A stretch of DNA of 64,000 nucleotides, from NCBI GenBank assembly GCA_023412805.1, contig JAEZRM010000052.1, positions 22,603 through 86,602 on the forward strand. Direction: 5' to 3'. This document shows, in pieces, positions 17,654 through 25,142 of this stretch; within the stretch, counting starts at the first letter, position 1, and each line of letters starts with the position of its first letter. The stretch comes from Pseudomonadota bacterium (GTDB lineage Bacteria; Pseudomonadota; Alphaproteobacteria; Rhizobiales; Hyphomicrobiaceae). Both the position numbers and the translations under genes were made by a program. A model generated the notes under the pieces. It did not search any database. It was not told the DNA's origin and saw only the letters and a list, made by a program, of their open reading frames with translations.

Positions 17654-18443
17654 CGTTTCCTCGCCTGCTCTCACTCTTTTTCTCTGCCGCTTTCGGCGGC
17701 GCCCGCTGCTCTTCGGCAGCCGGATCGAACTGCTCGACCGAACCATCATCGAGAATGCGGCGCGTGATGTACGCGTACAGCATCGGCGATATGGGGCGAT
17801 CGAGAACGACAAAACCCACGCGCAGCATCTGGCTACGAAAGACGGCTTCGGCCTCGTCCGGATCTCCCGACTTCAGCAGCGCGACGAATATGTCGTAGTC
17901 ACGCAGGATGTCATGGAGGGGAAGATAAGGACGGCCCAGGCGCCGGACGTAGATGTTGATCAGACCGTACAGCGACTGCCACGAGCGGAAAATGAACTCG
18001 TTCGCCGCGCGGTGGAGGATCTCGTAGAACTCCCAGTGCCCGTCGAAGAACCTCTTCTCGTCATTGCGATCGGCCGCAGTCCGCATCTTTGCGAGCGGCG
18101 CCTCGAAGCGCTTGAAAACCGACGCATCGGCATTGGCTGTAACATAGCGCGCAGCCATGCCGCCGAGGACAGCTCGCAGAATGATCATGTCCTGCATCTG
18201 ATCGGGCGTTGGATCGACGACGAATGCGCCGCGTCCGGGATGAAATTCGACGAGCCCCTCGGACGCCAGGCTCCTCAGTGCCTCGCGAAGCGGGCCGCGG
18301 CTGATCTGAAACTGCTCCGCGAGCGCGGTCTCCACAAGATGCGCGCCGGGGGCCAGTCGCCCTGACCAGATCGCCTCCTGAATCAAGCGCTTCGCCATGA
18401 CGGCGAGCGTCGGCGAACGAACGATTTCCGGCAGTTCAAGCAT
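17601..18443 (-). CDS. GntR family transcriptional regulator (FCD/FadR subfamily)
   Basis: A 280-residue DNA-binding regulator. The winged-helix domain occupies residues 10-75 with LVETALAEQFQISRGPLREALR and GLVEFHPGRGAFVV. The helical FCD ligand domain covers residues 80-225, with metal-type His residues in DGHWEFYEILHRA. The tail after residue 235 is Arg/Lys/Glu-rich and reads into the esterase start, so its last part may be dispensable. It is divergent from the alcohol dehydrogenase gene. The intergenic region contains inverted TGTTGACA boxes that are good candidate operators for it. Confidence 0.93.
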   Translation of the reverse strand: MLELPEIVRSPTLAVMAKRLIQEAIWSGRLAPGAHLVETALAEQFQISRGPLREALRSLASEGLVEFHPGRGAFVVDPTPDQMQDMIILRAVLGGMAARYVTANADASVFKRFEAPLAKMRTAADRNDEKRFFDGHWEFYEILHRAANEFIFRSWQSLYGLINIYVRRLGRPYLPLHDILRDYDIFVALLKSGDPDEAEAVFRSQMLRVGFVVLDRPISPMLYAYITRRILDDGSVEQFDPAAEEQRAPPKAAEKKSESRRGNVEHARTSANKGRSRRTG

Positions 18444-18492
18444 TCAGCAACCCCGCGAGCGACCGGGGAGGAATGGCGGCAACGCGTAGAAT

Positions 18493-18528
18493 TGTCAACA
18501 GATCACCGAGATCGGTAAATTGTTGACA
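18493..18528. promoter_or_regulatory. Inverted-repeat operator candidate for the GntR regulator
   Basis: Two oppositely oriented octamers, TGTCAACA (18493-18500) and TGTTGACA (18521-18528), separated by 20 bases. Each is nearly palindromic. A third CAACAATC half-site follows. FadR-subfamily operators are often of the TTGTCAACAA type. The right box overlaps the -35 element of the rightward promoter and the left box provides a TTGACA for leftward transcription, so one repressor could switch both units. Confidence 0.6.
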
Positions 18529-18550
18529 GCCAACAATCTGCGGCTAGTGT
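18523..18550 (+). promoter_or_regulatory. Sigma-70-type promoter for the dehydrogenase operon
   Basis: TTGACA at 18523-18528, a 16-base spacer, and TAGTGT at 18545-18550, placed 64 bases before the dehydrogenase start. The -35 hexamer lies inside the proposed operator. Predicted by eye only. Confidence 0.5.
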
Positions 18551-18613
18551 GCGCTGAAATGGTCATAAGAGCGAGCGGCACGATGAGCGCCGCACGTCAT
18601 GAAGGAGGAATGC

Positions 18614-19663
18614 ATGCAGGGCGTCGTCTTCGCCGGCGATCGACGCGTGGCGTTTCAGGATTTTGCGGATCCCACGCCCGGACCGGGTGAAGTCGTGCTC
18701 GAAATCAAGGCCTCCGGCATGTGCGGGAGCGACCTGAAATTCTACCGCGCGGCTCCGGGCGAAGCTGCAAAGCTGCTCGGATTTTCAAGCGCACGCGCCG
18801 TTATCGCGGGCCACGAGCCGTGTGGCGTCGTGGCAGCCGTTGGCAGCGGCGTCGGCGAGCGTGAGGCCCGCGTTGGCCAACGCGTAATGGTGCATCACTA
18901 TCGCGGCTGTGGTGTCTGTCCGCATTGCTCGACGGGCTGGATGCAGCTCTGCGATGAGGGCGTCGCGGAGGTCTACGGCGCGACCGGGCATGGTGCTCAT
19001 GCGCCTTATATGAAGGTGCCGGCCCGCACACTCGTGAACCTCCCCGACGAGCTGTCATTCGAAACTGGCGCCGCAATTTCATGCGGCACTGGCACCGCGT
19101 GGGGTGCGCTCAAGCGCCTGGAGCTTACCGGCGACCAGACGATCGCGATCTTCGGTCAAGGCCCGGTCGGCCTGTCGGCGACGCAGCTCGCAGCCGCCAT
19201 GGGCGCCCGCGTGATCGCTCTCGATATCAGCAACGAGCGGCTCGCCCGCGCGAAGGAATTCGGTGCGGATGTGCTCGTCAATCCGACGGAGACCAACGCG
19301 GTCGATGCCATACGCCAGGTAACGCATGGCCTCGGCGCGCACGCATCCCTCGATTCCTCGTCGTCGTCGGAAGCGCGCCGTCAGGCCGTTCAATGTGTCC
19401 ACACATGGGGAAAAGCCTGTTTCGTCGGCGAGGGTGGCCAGGTTACCCTCGATGTAAGTCCCGACATGCTGCGCCGGCAGGTCACCGTCATCGGCTCTTG
19501 GACATTCTCGACAGTGGGCCAGGCCGAATGCGCGACGTTCATCGCCGACCGCAAGATCAAGGTGGACGATCTCTTCACGCACCGCTGGAAGCTCGATCAG
19601 GCCGAAGAGGCCTACCAATTGTTCGATCGGCAGACGACCGGCAAGGGCGTATTCCTGATGTAG
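18614..19663 (+). CDS. Zinc-dependent alcohol dehydrogenase (MDR family)
   Basis: NAD(P)-dependent medium-chain dehydrogenase of about 349 residues, expected to oxidise a primary or secondary alcohol. Catalytic zinc ligands fit Cys (SGMCGSDLKFY) and His-Glu (AGHEPCG). The structural zinc loop is CGVCPHCSTGWMQLC, with one Cys position changed compared with the usual four. The nucleotide-binding loop is IFGQGPVGLSATQLA. The start is ATG 18614 with AAGGAGG five bases upstream, rather than the in-frame ATG at 18599 that contains that site. It leads a plus-strand operon with a Baeyer-Villiger monooxygenase and an alpha-hydroxyacid oxidase. Confidence 0.93.
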   Translation: MQGVVFAGDRRVAFQDFADPTPGPGEVVLEIKASGMCGSDLKFYRAAPGEAAKLLGFSSARAVIAGHEPCGVVAAVGSGVGEREARVGQRVMVHHYRGCGVCPHCSTGWMQLCDEGVAEVYGATGHGAHAPYMKVPARTLVNLPDELSFETGAAISCGTGTAWGALKRLELTGDQTIAIFGQGPVGLSATQLAAAMGARVIALDISNERLARAKEFGADVLVNPTETNAVDAIRQVTHGLGAHASLDSSSSSEARRQAVQCVHTWGKACFVGEGGQVTLDVSPDMLRRQVTVIGSWTFSTVGQAECATFIADRKIKVDDLFTHRWKLDQAEEAYQLFDRQTTGKGVFLM

Positions 19664-19721
19664 CGCCCCTGCGGGGCAACTCAGTCACTGACCAAATTCA
19701 CGACGCAAGAAAGCAATAGAC

Positions 19722-21344
19722 ATGAGCCAAGCCACTCCTGCCAAAGAAGCCATCCAACTCGATGTTGCAGTCGTTGGGGCAGGCCTCGGCGGCCTCTACG
19801 CCATCCATCGCCTGCGGGGCCTCGGCTTCAAGACGCGCGCGTTCGAAGCGGGTAGCGGTGTCGGCGGCACATGGTTCTGGAACAAGTATCCTGGCGCGCG
19901 CTGCGACATCGAGAGTCTCGAGTACTCCTATTCGTTCGATGATGATCTGCAGCAGGAGTGGAGCTGGCCGGAGCGCTACGCCACACAACCGCAGATTCTG
20001 GCGTACATCGAGCATGTCGCCGAGCGCTTCGATCTCATGCGCGACGTACAGCTCAATACCCGCATCACCGAAGCGACATTCAATGCCGATCTCAATCGCT
20101 GGATACTGAAGACGTCGAGCGGCGAGACGATCGCCGCGCGCTTCTGCATCATGGCGACCGGCAATCTCTCGACGCCGCGCGTACCGGACTTCAAGGGCAT
20201 CGATACGTTCGAGGGCAAATGGTACCACAGCGGCATGTGGCCCGCTGAAGGCGTCGACTTCACGGGCAAACGCGTCGGCGTGATCGGCACCGGCTCTTCG
20301 GGCATCCAGATGATCCCGCTGATCGCTGAGCAGGCCAAGCACCTTTACGTATTCCAGCGCACCGCGAACTTCAGTCTGCCGGCGCAGAACGGTCCCATGG
20401 ACCCCGAGCGCGAGGCTGCCTTCAAAGCCAACTATCGAAACAGCCGCGAGGAGGCGCGCCAGACCGGCTTCGGCGTATCGGGATATCCGGTGCCGACCCA
20501 GTCCGCGCTCGCTGTGTCCGACGAAGAGCGCCGACAGAAGTACGAGATGCTTTGGGAGCGCGGCGGCAGCATCGGCTTCCTCTCCTGCTACACCGATTTT
20601 CTCGTGAGCGAGGAGGCCAACGAGACGGCGGCGGCGTTCGTGCGCGAGAAGATCCGCAGCGTCGTCAAGGATCCCAAGGTGGCAGCCCTGCTGACACCGA
20701 CGGATCACCCGATCGGCACGAAGCGTCTCTGCCTGGATACCGGCTACTACGAGACCTACAATCGGCCCAACGTTTCGCTGGTCGATGTGCGCTCGGCGCC
20801 GATCCAGGAGATCACGCCCAAGGGCGTGCGCACCGCCGATCAGGAATTCGAGCTCGATGCCATCGCCTTCGCGACCGGCTTCGACGCCATGACGGGTGCG
20901 CTGCGCGAGATCGATATTCGCGGTGCCGATGGCACGCGTCTCGCCGACAAGTGGGTCGGCGGCCCCATGACCTATCTCGGCATCATGGTCGCCGGGTTCC
21001 CGAATATGTTCATTGTCACAGGGCCGGGCAGCCCTGGCGTCAAGAGCCAGATGATTCATTCGATCGAGCAGCACGTCGATTGGGTGTCCGACCTGCTCAA
21101 GACGGCCTCCGAGCGCCAGATCCGGCGCATCGAAGCTGACGGCGAAGCGGAATCGAACTGGGTATCGCACGTGAATGAGGTTGCCGATGGCACGCTCTAT
21201 CCGCGCGCGAACTCCTGGTATGTCGGCGCCAATATTCCCGGAAAGCCGCGCGTCTTCATGCCGTACGTCGCCGGTGTCGGCGTCTATCGCAAGCTCTGCG
21301 ACGAGATCGCCACGGACGGCTATCGCGGCCTCAAGCTGTCGTAG
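19722..21344 (+). CDS. Flavin-dependent Baeyer-Villiger monooxygenase
   Basis: FAD/NADPH enzyme that inserts oxygen next to a ketone carbonyl, giving an ester or lactone. The 540-residue length matches cyclohexanone-monooxygenase-type enzymes. The FAD fingerprint is VGAGLGGLYAIHRL at residue 16, the second Rossmann loop is VIGTGSSGIQMIP near 188, and the type I BVMO signature FxGxxxHxxxWP is present as FEGKWYHSGMWP near 165. GSGVGGTWFWNKYPGARCD is also typical. It lies between the alcohol dehydrogenase and the hydroxyacid oxidase, with an esterase on the opposite strand, forming a complete alcohol-ketone-ester route. The ketone is not known. Confidence 0.95.
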   Translation: MSQATPAKEAIQLDVAVVGAGLGGLYAIHRLRGLGFKTRAFEAGSGVGGTWFWNKYPGARCDIESLEYSYSFDDDLQQEWSWPERYATQPQILAYIEHVAERFDLMRDVQLNTRITEATFNADLNRWILKTSSGETIAARFCIMATGNLSTPRVPDFKGIDTFEGKWYHSGMWPAEGVDFTGKRVGVIGTGSSGIQMIPLIAEQAKHLYVFQRTANFSLPAQNGPMDPEREAAFKANYRNSREEARQTGFGVSGYPVPTQSALAVSDEERRQKYEMLWERGGSIGFLSCYTDFLVSEEANETAAAFVREKIRSVVKDPKVAALLTPTDHPIGTKRLCLDTGYYETYNRPNVSLVDVRSAPIQEITPKGVRTADQEFELDAIAFATGFDAMTGALREIDIRGADGTRLADKWVGGPMTYLGIMVAGFPNMFIVTGPGSPGVKSQMIHSIEQHVDWVSDLLKTASERQIRRIEADGEAESNWVSHVNEVADGTLYPRANSWYVGANIPGKPRVFMPYVAGVGVYRKLCDEIATDGYRGLKLS

Positions 21345-21426
21345 GACAGGTCGGCAAGTCTGCCGCGGTTAAGACTGCGGCTATCCGGCCTTTGCGGAGC
21401 GGGACTGCGCGTGCGAGGCTTTGCCT

Positions 21427-22524
21427 ATGACCGCGCCCCGCATTCCGACGCCTGTCTGCCTTGCCGACTACGAAGCGCTCGCCGAGCAGCGGCTGGCACC
21501 GGGCGCGGCCGCTTATTTCTGCGGCGGCGCGGCCGACGAGCTGACACTGCGCTGGAACCGCGAAGCCTTCGACAACCTCGCGCTCATGCCTCGCGTACTC
21601 AACGGCGGAGCCGGTGGCAGTGCACGCCTAAGTCTTTTCGGACGCACGTACGCACATCCCATTCTCGTTGCACCCGTCGCCCATCAGGCCCTCGCGCATC
21701 CTGACGGCGAACGCGCGACCGCGATGGCCGCCGCCGCGCAAGGTGCCGGCATGGTGCTCAGCACGCTCGCCAGCATCAGCATGGAAGCCGCCGCCGCGGC
21801 AGGTGAGACGTGCCGCTGGTTCCAGCTCTACATGCAGCCAGAGCGCGAGGATACCGTCCGGCTCGTGCGACGCGCCGAAAATGCCGGCTACGAGGTGCTG
21901 GTGCTAACCGTCGATGCGCCGATCAGCGGCGTGCGCAATCGCGAGCACCGCGCGGGCTTTCGCCTGCCGCCGGAGCTGACGCCCGAAAATCTGCGCCACC
22001 TGAAGAACCCATATCCGCCCGCGCCTCCCGGCCTCGGCAGCATCGTCTTCGACCATCTCATGAGCTTTGCGCCCGGCTGGCAGGATGTCGAATGGTTGCG
22101 CGGGATCACGGCGCTTCCCATCGTTCTCAAGGGCATTCTGGCCGAGGATGACGCCGCACGAGCGATCGATGCGGGCGCTGCAGGGATCGTCGTCTCGAAC
22201 CACGGCGGGCGCACACTCGACACGGCACCAGCGATGATCGACGTACTTCCCGAGATCACCGAACGTGTCGCCGGGCGCGTGCCACTCCTGGCGGATGGCG
22301 GCATCCGGCGCGGCACCGACGTCATCAAAGCACTCGCCGCGGGCGCATCCGCCGTAATGATCGGCCGCCCGATCATTCATGGCTTGGCAGTTGACGGCGC
22401 CATGGGCGTCGCGCATGTGCTGCGGCTTCTGCGTGATGAGTTCGAGGCTGCGATGGCGCTCACGGGCTGCAAGACGCTTGCCGACATCGGCCCGCATTTA
22501 TTGCGCCGGCGCGGCGCGCCCTAG
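21427..22524 (+). CDS. FMN-dependent alpha-hydroxy acid dehydrogenase/oxidase
   Basis: A 365-residue TIM-barrel flavoenzyme of the glycolate oxidase/lactate dehydrogenase family. FMN and substrate residues are visible in ILVAPVAHQALAHPDGE, FQLYMQ, LTVDAPISGVRNRE, VLKGIL (Lys) and the catalytic-His motif VVSNHGGRTLD, followed by LADGGIRRGTDVIKALAAGA. The start is ATG 21427, two codons inside a longer TTG-started frame. It would oxidise an alpha-hydroxy acid to a keto acid, a plausible last step after ester cleavage. The end overlaps the 3' end of the convergent tonB gene by four bases. Confidence 0.93.
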   Translation: MTAPRIPTPVCLADYEALAEQRLAPGAAAYFCGGAADELTLRWNREAFDNLALMPRVLNGGAGGSARLSLFGRTYAHPILVAPVAHQALAHPDGERATAMAAAAQGAGMVLSTLASISMEAAAAAGETCRWFQLYMQPEREDTVRLVRRAENAGYEVLVLTVDAPISGVRNREHRAGFRLPPELTPENLRHLKNPYPPAPPGLGSIVFDHLMSFAPGWQDVEWLRGITALPIVLKGILAEDDAARAIDAGAAGIVVSNHGGRTLDTAPAMIDVLPEITERVAGRVPLLADGGIRRGTDVIKALAAGASAVMIGRPIIHGLAVDGAMGVAHVLRLLRDEFEAAMALTGCKTLADIGPHLLRRRGAP

Positions 22525-23372
22525 CGGATCGTGAACTGGATCGGGATCACAAGCTCGACGATTTCGCCGGGGATCTCATCGGGCGGCTCGGGCAGCGGGG
22601 AGGCGCGCTTGAGCATGGCCAGTGCCTCGGCATCCAGATGCGAGCTCCTCGATGCCTTGATCACCTGCGCTGAAAGAACCTGGCCCTTGCGGTCGATCGC
22701 GAAGCGGACCTGAACGGCGCCCTGCTGGCCGGCCTGACGCGCCTGCGTCGGATAGCGGCGATGGCGACCAAGATGATTCATCAGCGCCTTCGACCATGAC
22801 ATGGCTTCATCGGACGGGCGATCGGTCGTCCCCTGGCGACGAGCGGCAGTCTTCGGCGCCGGTGTGGCCGTAGGGGCGGGCGGCGCGCCCTGCTGGACCA
22901 TGGCCTCCTGCGGCTTGGCCTCCTCGGTCTCGGGCTTCTCGTCCTTCTTCTCTTCTTTGACTTCCACCTTCTCGATGGGCTTCTCGACTTCTTCTTTTTC
23001 TTCCTTGGTTTCTTCGACGGGCTTCTGGATCGGCATCGCCAGCTCGGGATCCGGCGCCACGGGGAGCGGCACCTCCTTCGGCGGCGTGACTTCCTGCACT
23101 TCCTCCGTCGGCTTTTTCTCGTCGATCTGCGGCTGGGTGACCTCGGCAGTCGGTCCGGGCAATTCGGCGGCATCGGCCGTTGCCGCAACCGGCAGCGGCG
23201 CCAGCTCCAGCATGAACGCCCCCTCGGCCTCCTCGACCACCTCCTCGGGCGGCGGCATCAGATAGGCATAGGCGACAAGACCCGCATGCAGGCTCATGAC
23301 GATCAGGGCCGACGCGAAAACGCGCGCCCACCACCGCCATCGCGGCTCAAATGCATCGCCGTCCATGATCAT
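22521..23372 (-). CDS. tonB: TonB family energy transducer
   Basis: Couples inner-membrane proton force to outer-membrane receptors. The 283-residue protein has a short cytoplasmic N-terminus and one signal-anchor helix (residues 17-37). A long Pro/Glu/Lys-rich periplasmic spanner covers about residues 60-175. The C-terminal TonB domain contains the motif YPTQARQAGQQGAVQVRF. ExbB/ExbD genes are not adjacent, so it must share them. Its nearness to a siderophore receptor three genes upstream suggests a dedicated partner. Confidence 0.93.
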   Translation of the reverse strand: MIMDGDAFEPRWRWWARVFASALIVMSLHAGLVAYAYLMPPPEEVVEEAEGAFMLELAPLPVAATADAAELPGPTAEVTQPQIDEKKPTEEVQEVTPPKEVPLPVAPDPELAMPIQKPVEETKEEKEEVEKPIEKVEVKEEKKDEKPETEEAKPQEAMVQQGAPPAPTATPAPKTAARRQGTTDRPSDEAMSWSKALMNHLGRHRRYPTQARQAGQQGAVQVRFAIDRKGQVLSAQVIKASRSSHLDAEALAMLKRASPLPEPPDEIPGEIVELVIPIQFTIR

Positions 23373-23487
23373 CAGATCGTTCGGTCCACCGGGCTCGTCG
23401 CACGCCCTCGTATGCGCGCAACAGGCAATCCGCGCACGCCGTCATATCGACGCATCTTGACTCTTAACGGAAAGAAAAGCCAGCCCT

Positions 23488-24393
23488 TCAGCCCTGCCGC
23501 GGCCTCCTGGCTCCTGTCAGAGCTTGCAAAGCGCGGCTCATGGAGCGGCGCCCCCGTGCCAGCACAGTGGGCGGGGTCTTGGGGCGCGGCGATAGCGGGA
23601 TTTCGGAAGTCGGAACAGGTGCTTCCGTCAATGGGGGCCGCTCGCCTGCCCGCTCGAGCGCCCTCGCGGCGATTTCCCTGAGGCGGGCATCCGGGTGGCC
23701 TTGCAGATAGGCCCCCAGCTCCGCGCAGAAATTGCCCGGCGCCACCGCGACCGATCGTTCGAGCCAAAAGACAGCCTTCTCGATATCCCCATCGTCCGAA
23801 AGATGGCGCGCCGTATTGTACGCACCGCGGAAGCAACCGCGCGCAGCCGCCCGCGCGTACCAGCGGCGCGCGGCAGCAATCTTCGCCCTCCCCCGCCACG
23901 CCTCCTCGCACGCTTGGCCGATGAGATTCATGGCCTTGGCATTACCGCGCCACGCCGAGCGCGCGAGCAGCGACAGAACCTCGGCGCGATCGCCTTCGAT
24001 CTCGTCGCACTCGAGGATCAGAGAGGCGAGATTGAATTGAGCCCACGCGTGGCCCATGTCCGCCGCAACGCGGTAGGTCTGCGCGGCGATGCGCGTGTTA
24101 CGTGCCGTGCCCCAGCCGAGTTCATGACAGCGCCCGACCATGTTGATCGCGTCCGCATGGCCCACGCGCGCCGCGAGCTGGAACCATCGAAGCGCCGCAT
24201 CGGCGTCGCGCGGCGTGCCATGTCCTTCGAGGAGCATATGGCCCAAGCCGATCTGCGCCGAGACATCGCCATCGACCGCTGCCTGCCGCATGCGTGCAGC
24301 AAGAAGCGCAGGGTCGCCGGCGAGACGCGCTTCATGTTGCGCCGCCGGCTCCCACCGAAAGATGACCTCGCGATGCCTCGCGTTCTCACGCAT
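23488..24393 (-). CDS. Sel1/TPR-like repeat protein
   Basis: About 301 residues made of Sel1-like helical repeats between residues 35 and 235, for example AQIGLGHMLLEGHGTPRD, ALRWFQLAARVGHADAINMV and AARRWYARAAARGCFRGAYN. The C-terminal 50 residues are Pro/Arg-rich. There is no signal peptide. The start is ATG 24393, which overlaps the piuC stop (TGATG); a TTG-started frame runs five codons longer. Sel1 proteins next to PiuC hydroxylases are common in proteobacterial iron-uptake loci. They probably act as a scaffold, but the partner is unknown. Confidence 0.88.
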   Translation of the reverse strand: MRENARHREVIFRWEPAAQHEARLAGDPALLAARMRQAAVDGDVSAQIGLGHMLLEGHGTPRDADAALRWFQLAARVGHADAINMVGRCHELGWGTARNTRIAAQTYRVAADMGHAWAQFNLASLILECDEIEGDRAEVLSLLARSAWRGNAKAMNLIGQACEEAWRGRAKIAAARRWYARAAARGCFRGAYNTARHLSDDGDIEKAVFWLERSVAVAPGNFCAELGAYLQGHPDARLREIAARALERAGERPPLTEAPVPTSEIPLSPRPKTPPTVLARGRRSMSRALQALTGARRPRQG

Positions 24394-25073
24394 CACATCT
24401 CTGACCAATGGCGAAGCAGGTTGTGATAGTGCGCCATCAGCGCTGTGACGGCCGGATCGTCATCGGCCAGCAGGCTTCTGGTCCGAATGATCGCGTTGTC
24501 GAGATCATAGAGCATGTGGCGCTGCCAGGCGTCCTTGACCATCGACTGCGTCCAGAACACCGCGCTCCAGCGACTGCCCCGCGTGACAGGCGTGACACTG
24601 TGCAGGCTCGTCGCGGGATAGACGACCATGTGCCCCGGGGGCAGCTTTACCGTGTGCGTGCCGTAGGTATCGTGGACGACGAGCTCGCCGCCGTCATAGT
24701 CCTCAGGCGGCGTCAGAAAAAGCGTGGAAGACACATCCGTCCTGAGACGCTGCCCGTTCGGCAAGGCCCGGATCGAGTTGTCGACGTGAGCGCCAAAGGT
24801 CATGCCGACATCGTAGCGATTGAACATCGGCGTGAGCACGCGCAGCGGCAGTGTCGCCGAGGTGAATGTCGGATTGCGGCCGAGCGCGCGCATGATGATC
24901 TGACCAAGCTCCTGCGCCTCCGGCGCATCGAGCGGCACCTGGAGATTCTTCTTCACGCTCGAAGCCTGGTCGCCGGCCGTGGCGCGGCCGTCCTGCCATG
25001 CGGTGCTCTCGAGAACGCGACGGGTGTGCGCGACCTCCTCCGGCGCCAAGACGTCTGGAATGGTTACAAGCAT
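24393..25073 (-). CDS. piuC: PKHD-type Fe(II)/2-oxoglutarate dioxygenase PiuC
   Basis: Non-haem iron hydroxylase of the PiuC/YbiX family, 226 residues. The jelly-roll iron ligands appear as HVD in TFGAHVDNSI near residue 96 and His in TSLHSVTPVTRG near 158. The Arg of that last motif binds 2-oxoglutarate. The N-terminus is MLVTIPDVLAPEEV and ATG 25073 follows TGGAGG. It lies immediately downstream of a TonB-dependent siderophore receptor, the standard arrangement for iron-responsive piuC genes. Substrate remains unknown for the family. Confidence 0.95.
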   Translation of the reverse strand: MLVTIPDVLAPEEVAHTRRVLESTAWQDGRATAGDQASSVKKNLQVPLDAPEAQELGQIIMRALGRNPTFTSATLPLRVLTPMFNRYDVGMTFGAHVDNSIRALPNGQRLRTDVSSTLFLTPPEDYDGGELVVHDTYGTHTVKLPPGHMVVYPATSLHSVTPVTRGSRWSAVFWTQSMVKDAWQRHMLYDLDNAIIRTRSLLADDDPAVTALMAHYHNLLRHWSEM

Positions 25074-25093
25074 CGTGCCTCCAGAAACGCGAA

Positions 25094-25117
25094 GATTGCC
25101 GGGCAGGCCCGGCAATC
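25094..25117 (-). terminator. Stem-loop between siderophore receptor and piuC
   Basis: A perfect 10-bp inverted repeat (GATTGCCGGG) with a 4-base loop lies between the receptor stop and the piuC start. No T-run follows, so it may be an RNA-stability or partial-attenuation hairpin rather than a full terminator. Confidence 0.55.
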
Positions 25118-25142
25118 CTCAAACTCGTCGATTTAATCCCGC

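Noticed and set aside
19665..19677. Small GCCCC-TGC-GGGGC hairpin after the alcohol dehydrogenase
   Set aside because: Only five base pairs and no T-run, and the operon continues, so it is not a convincing terminator.
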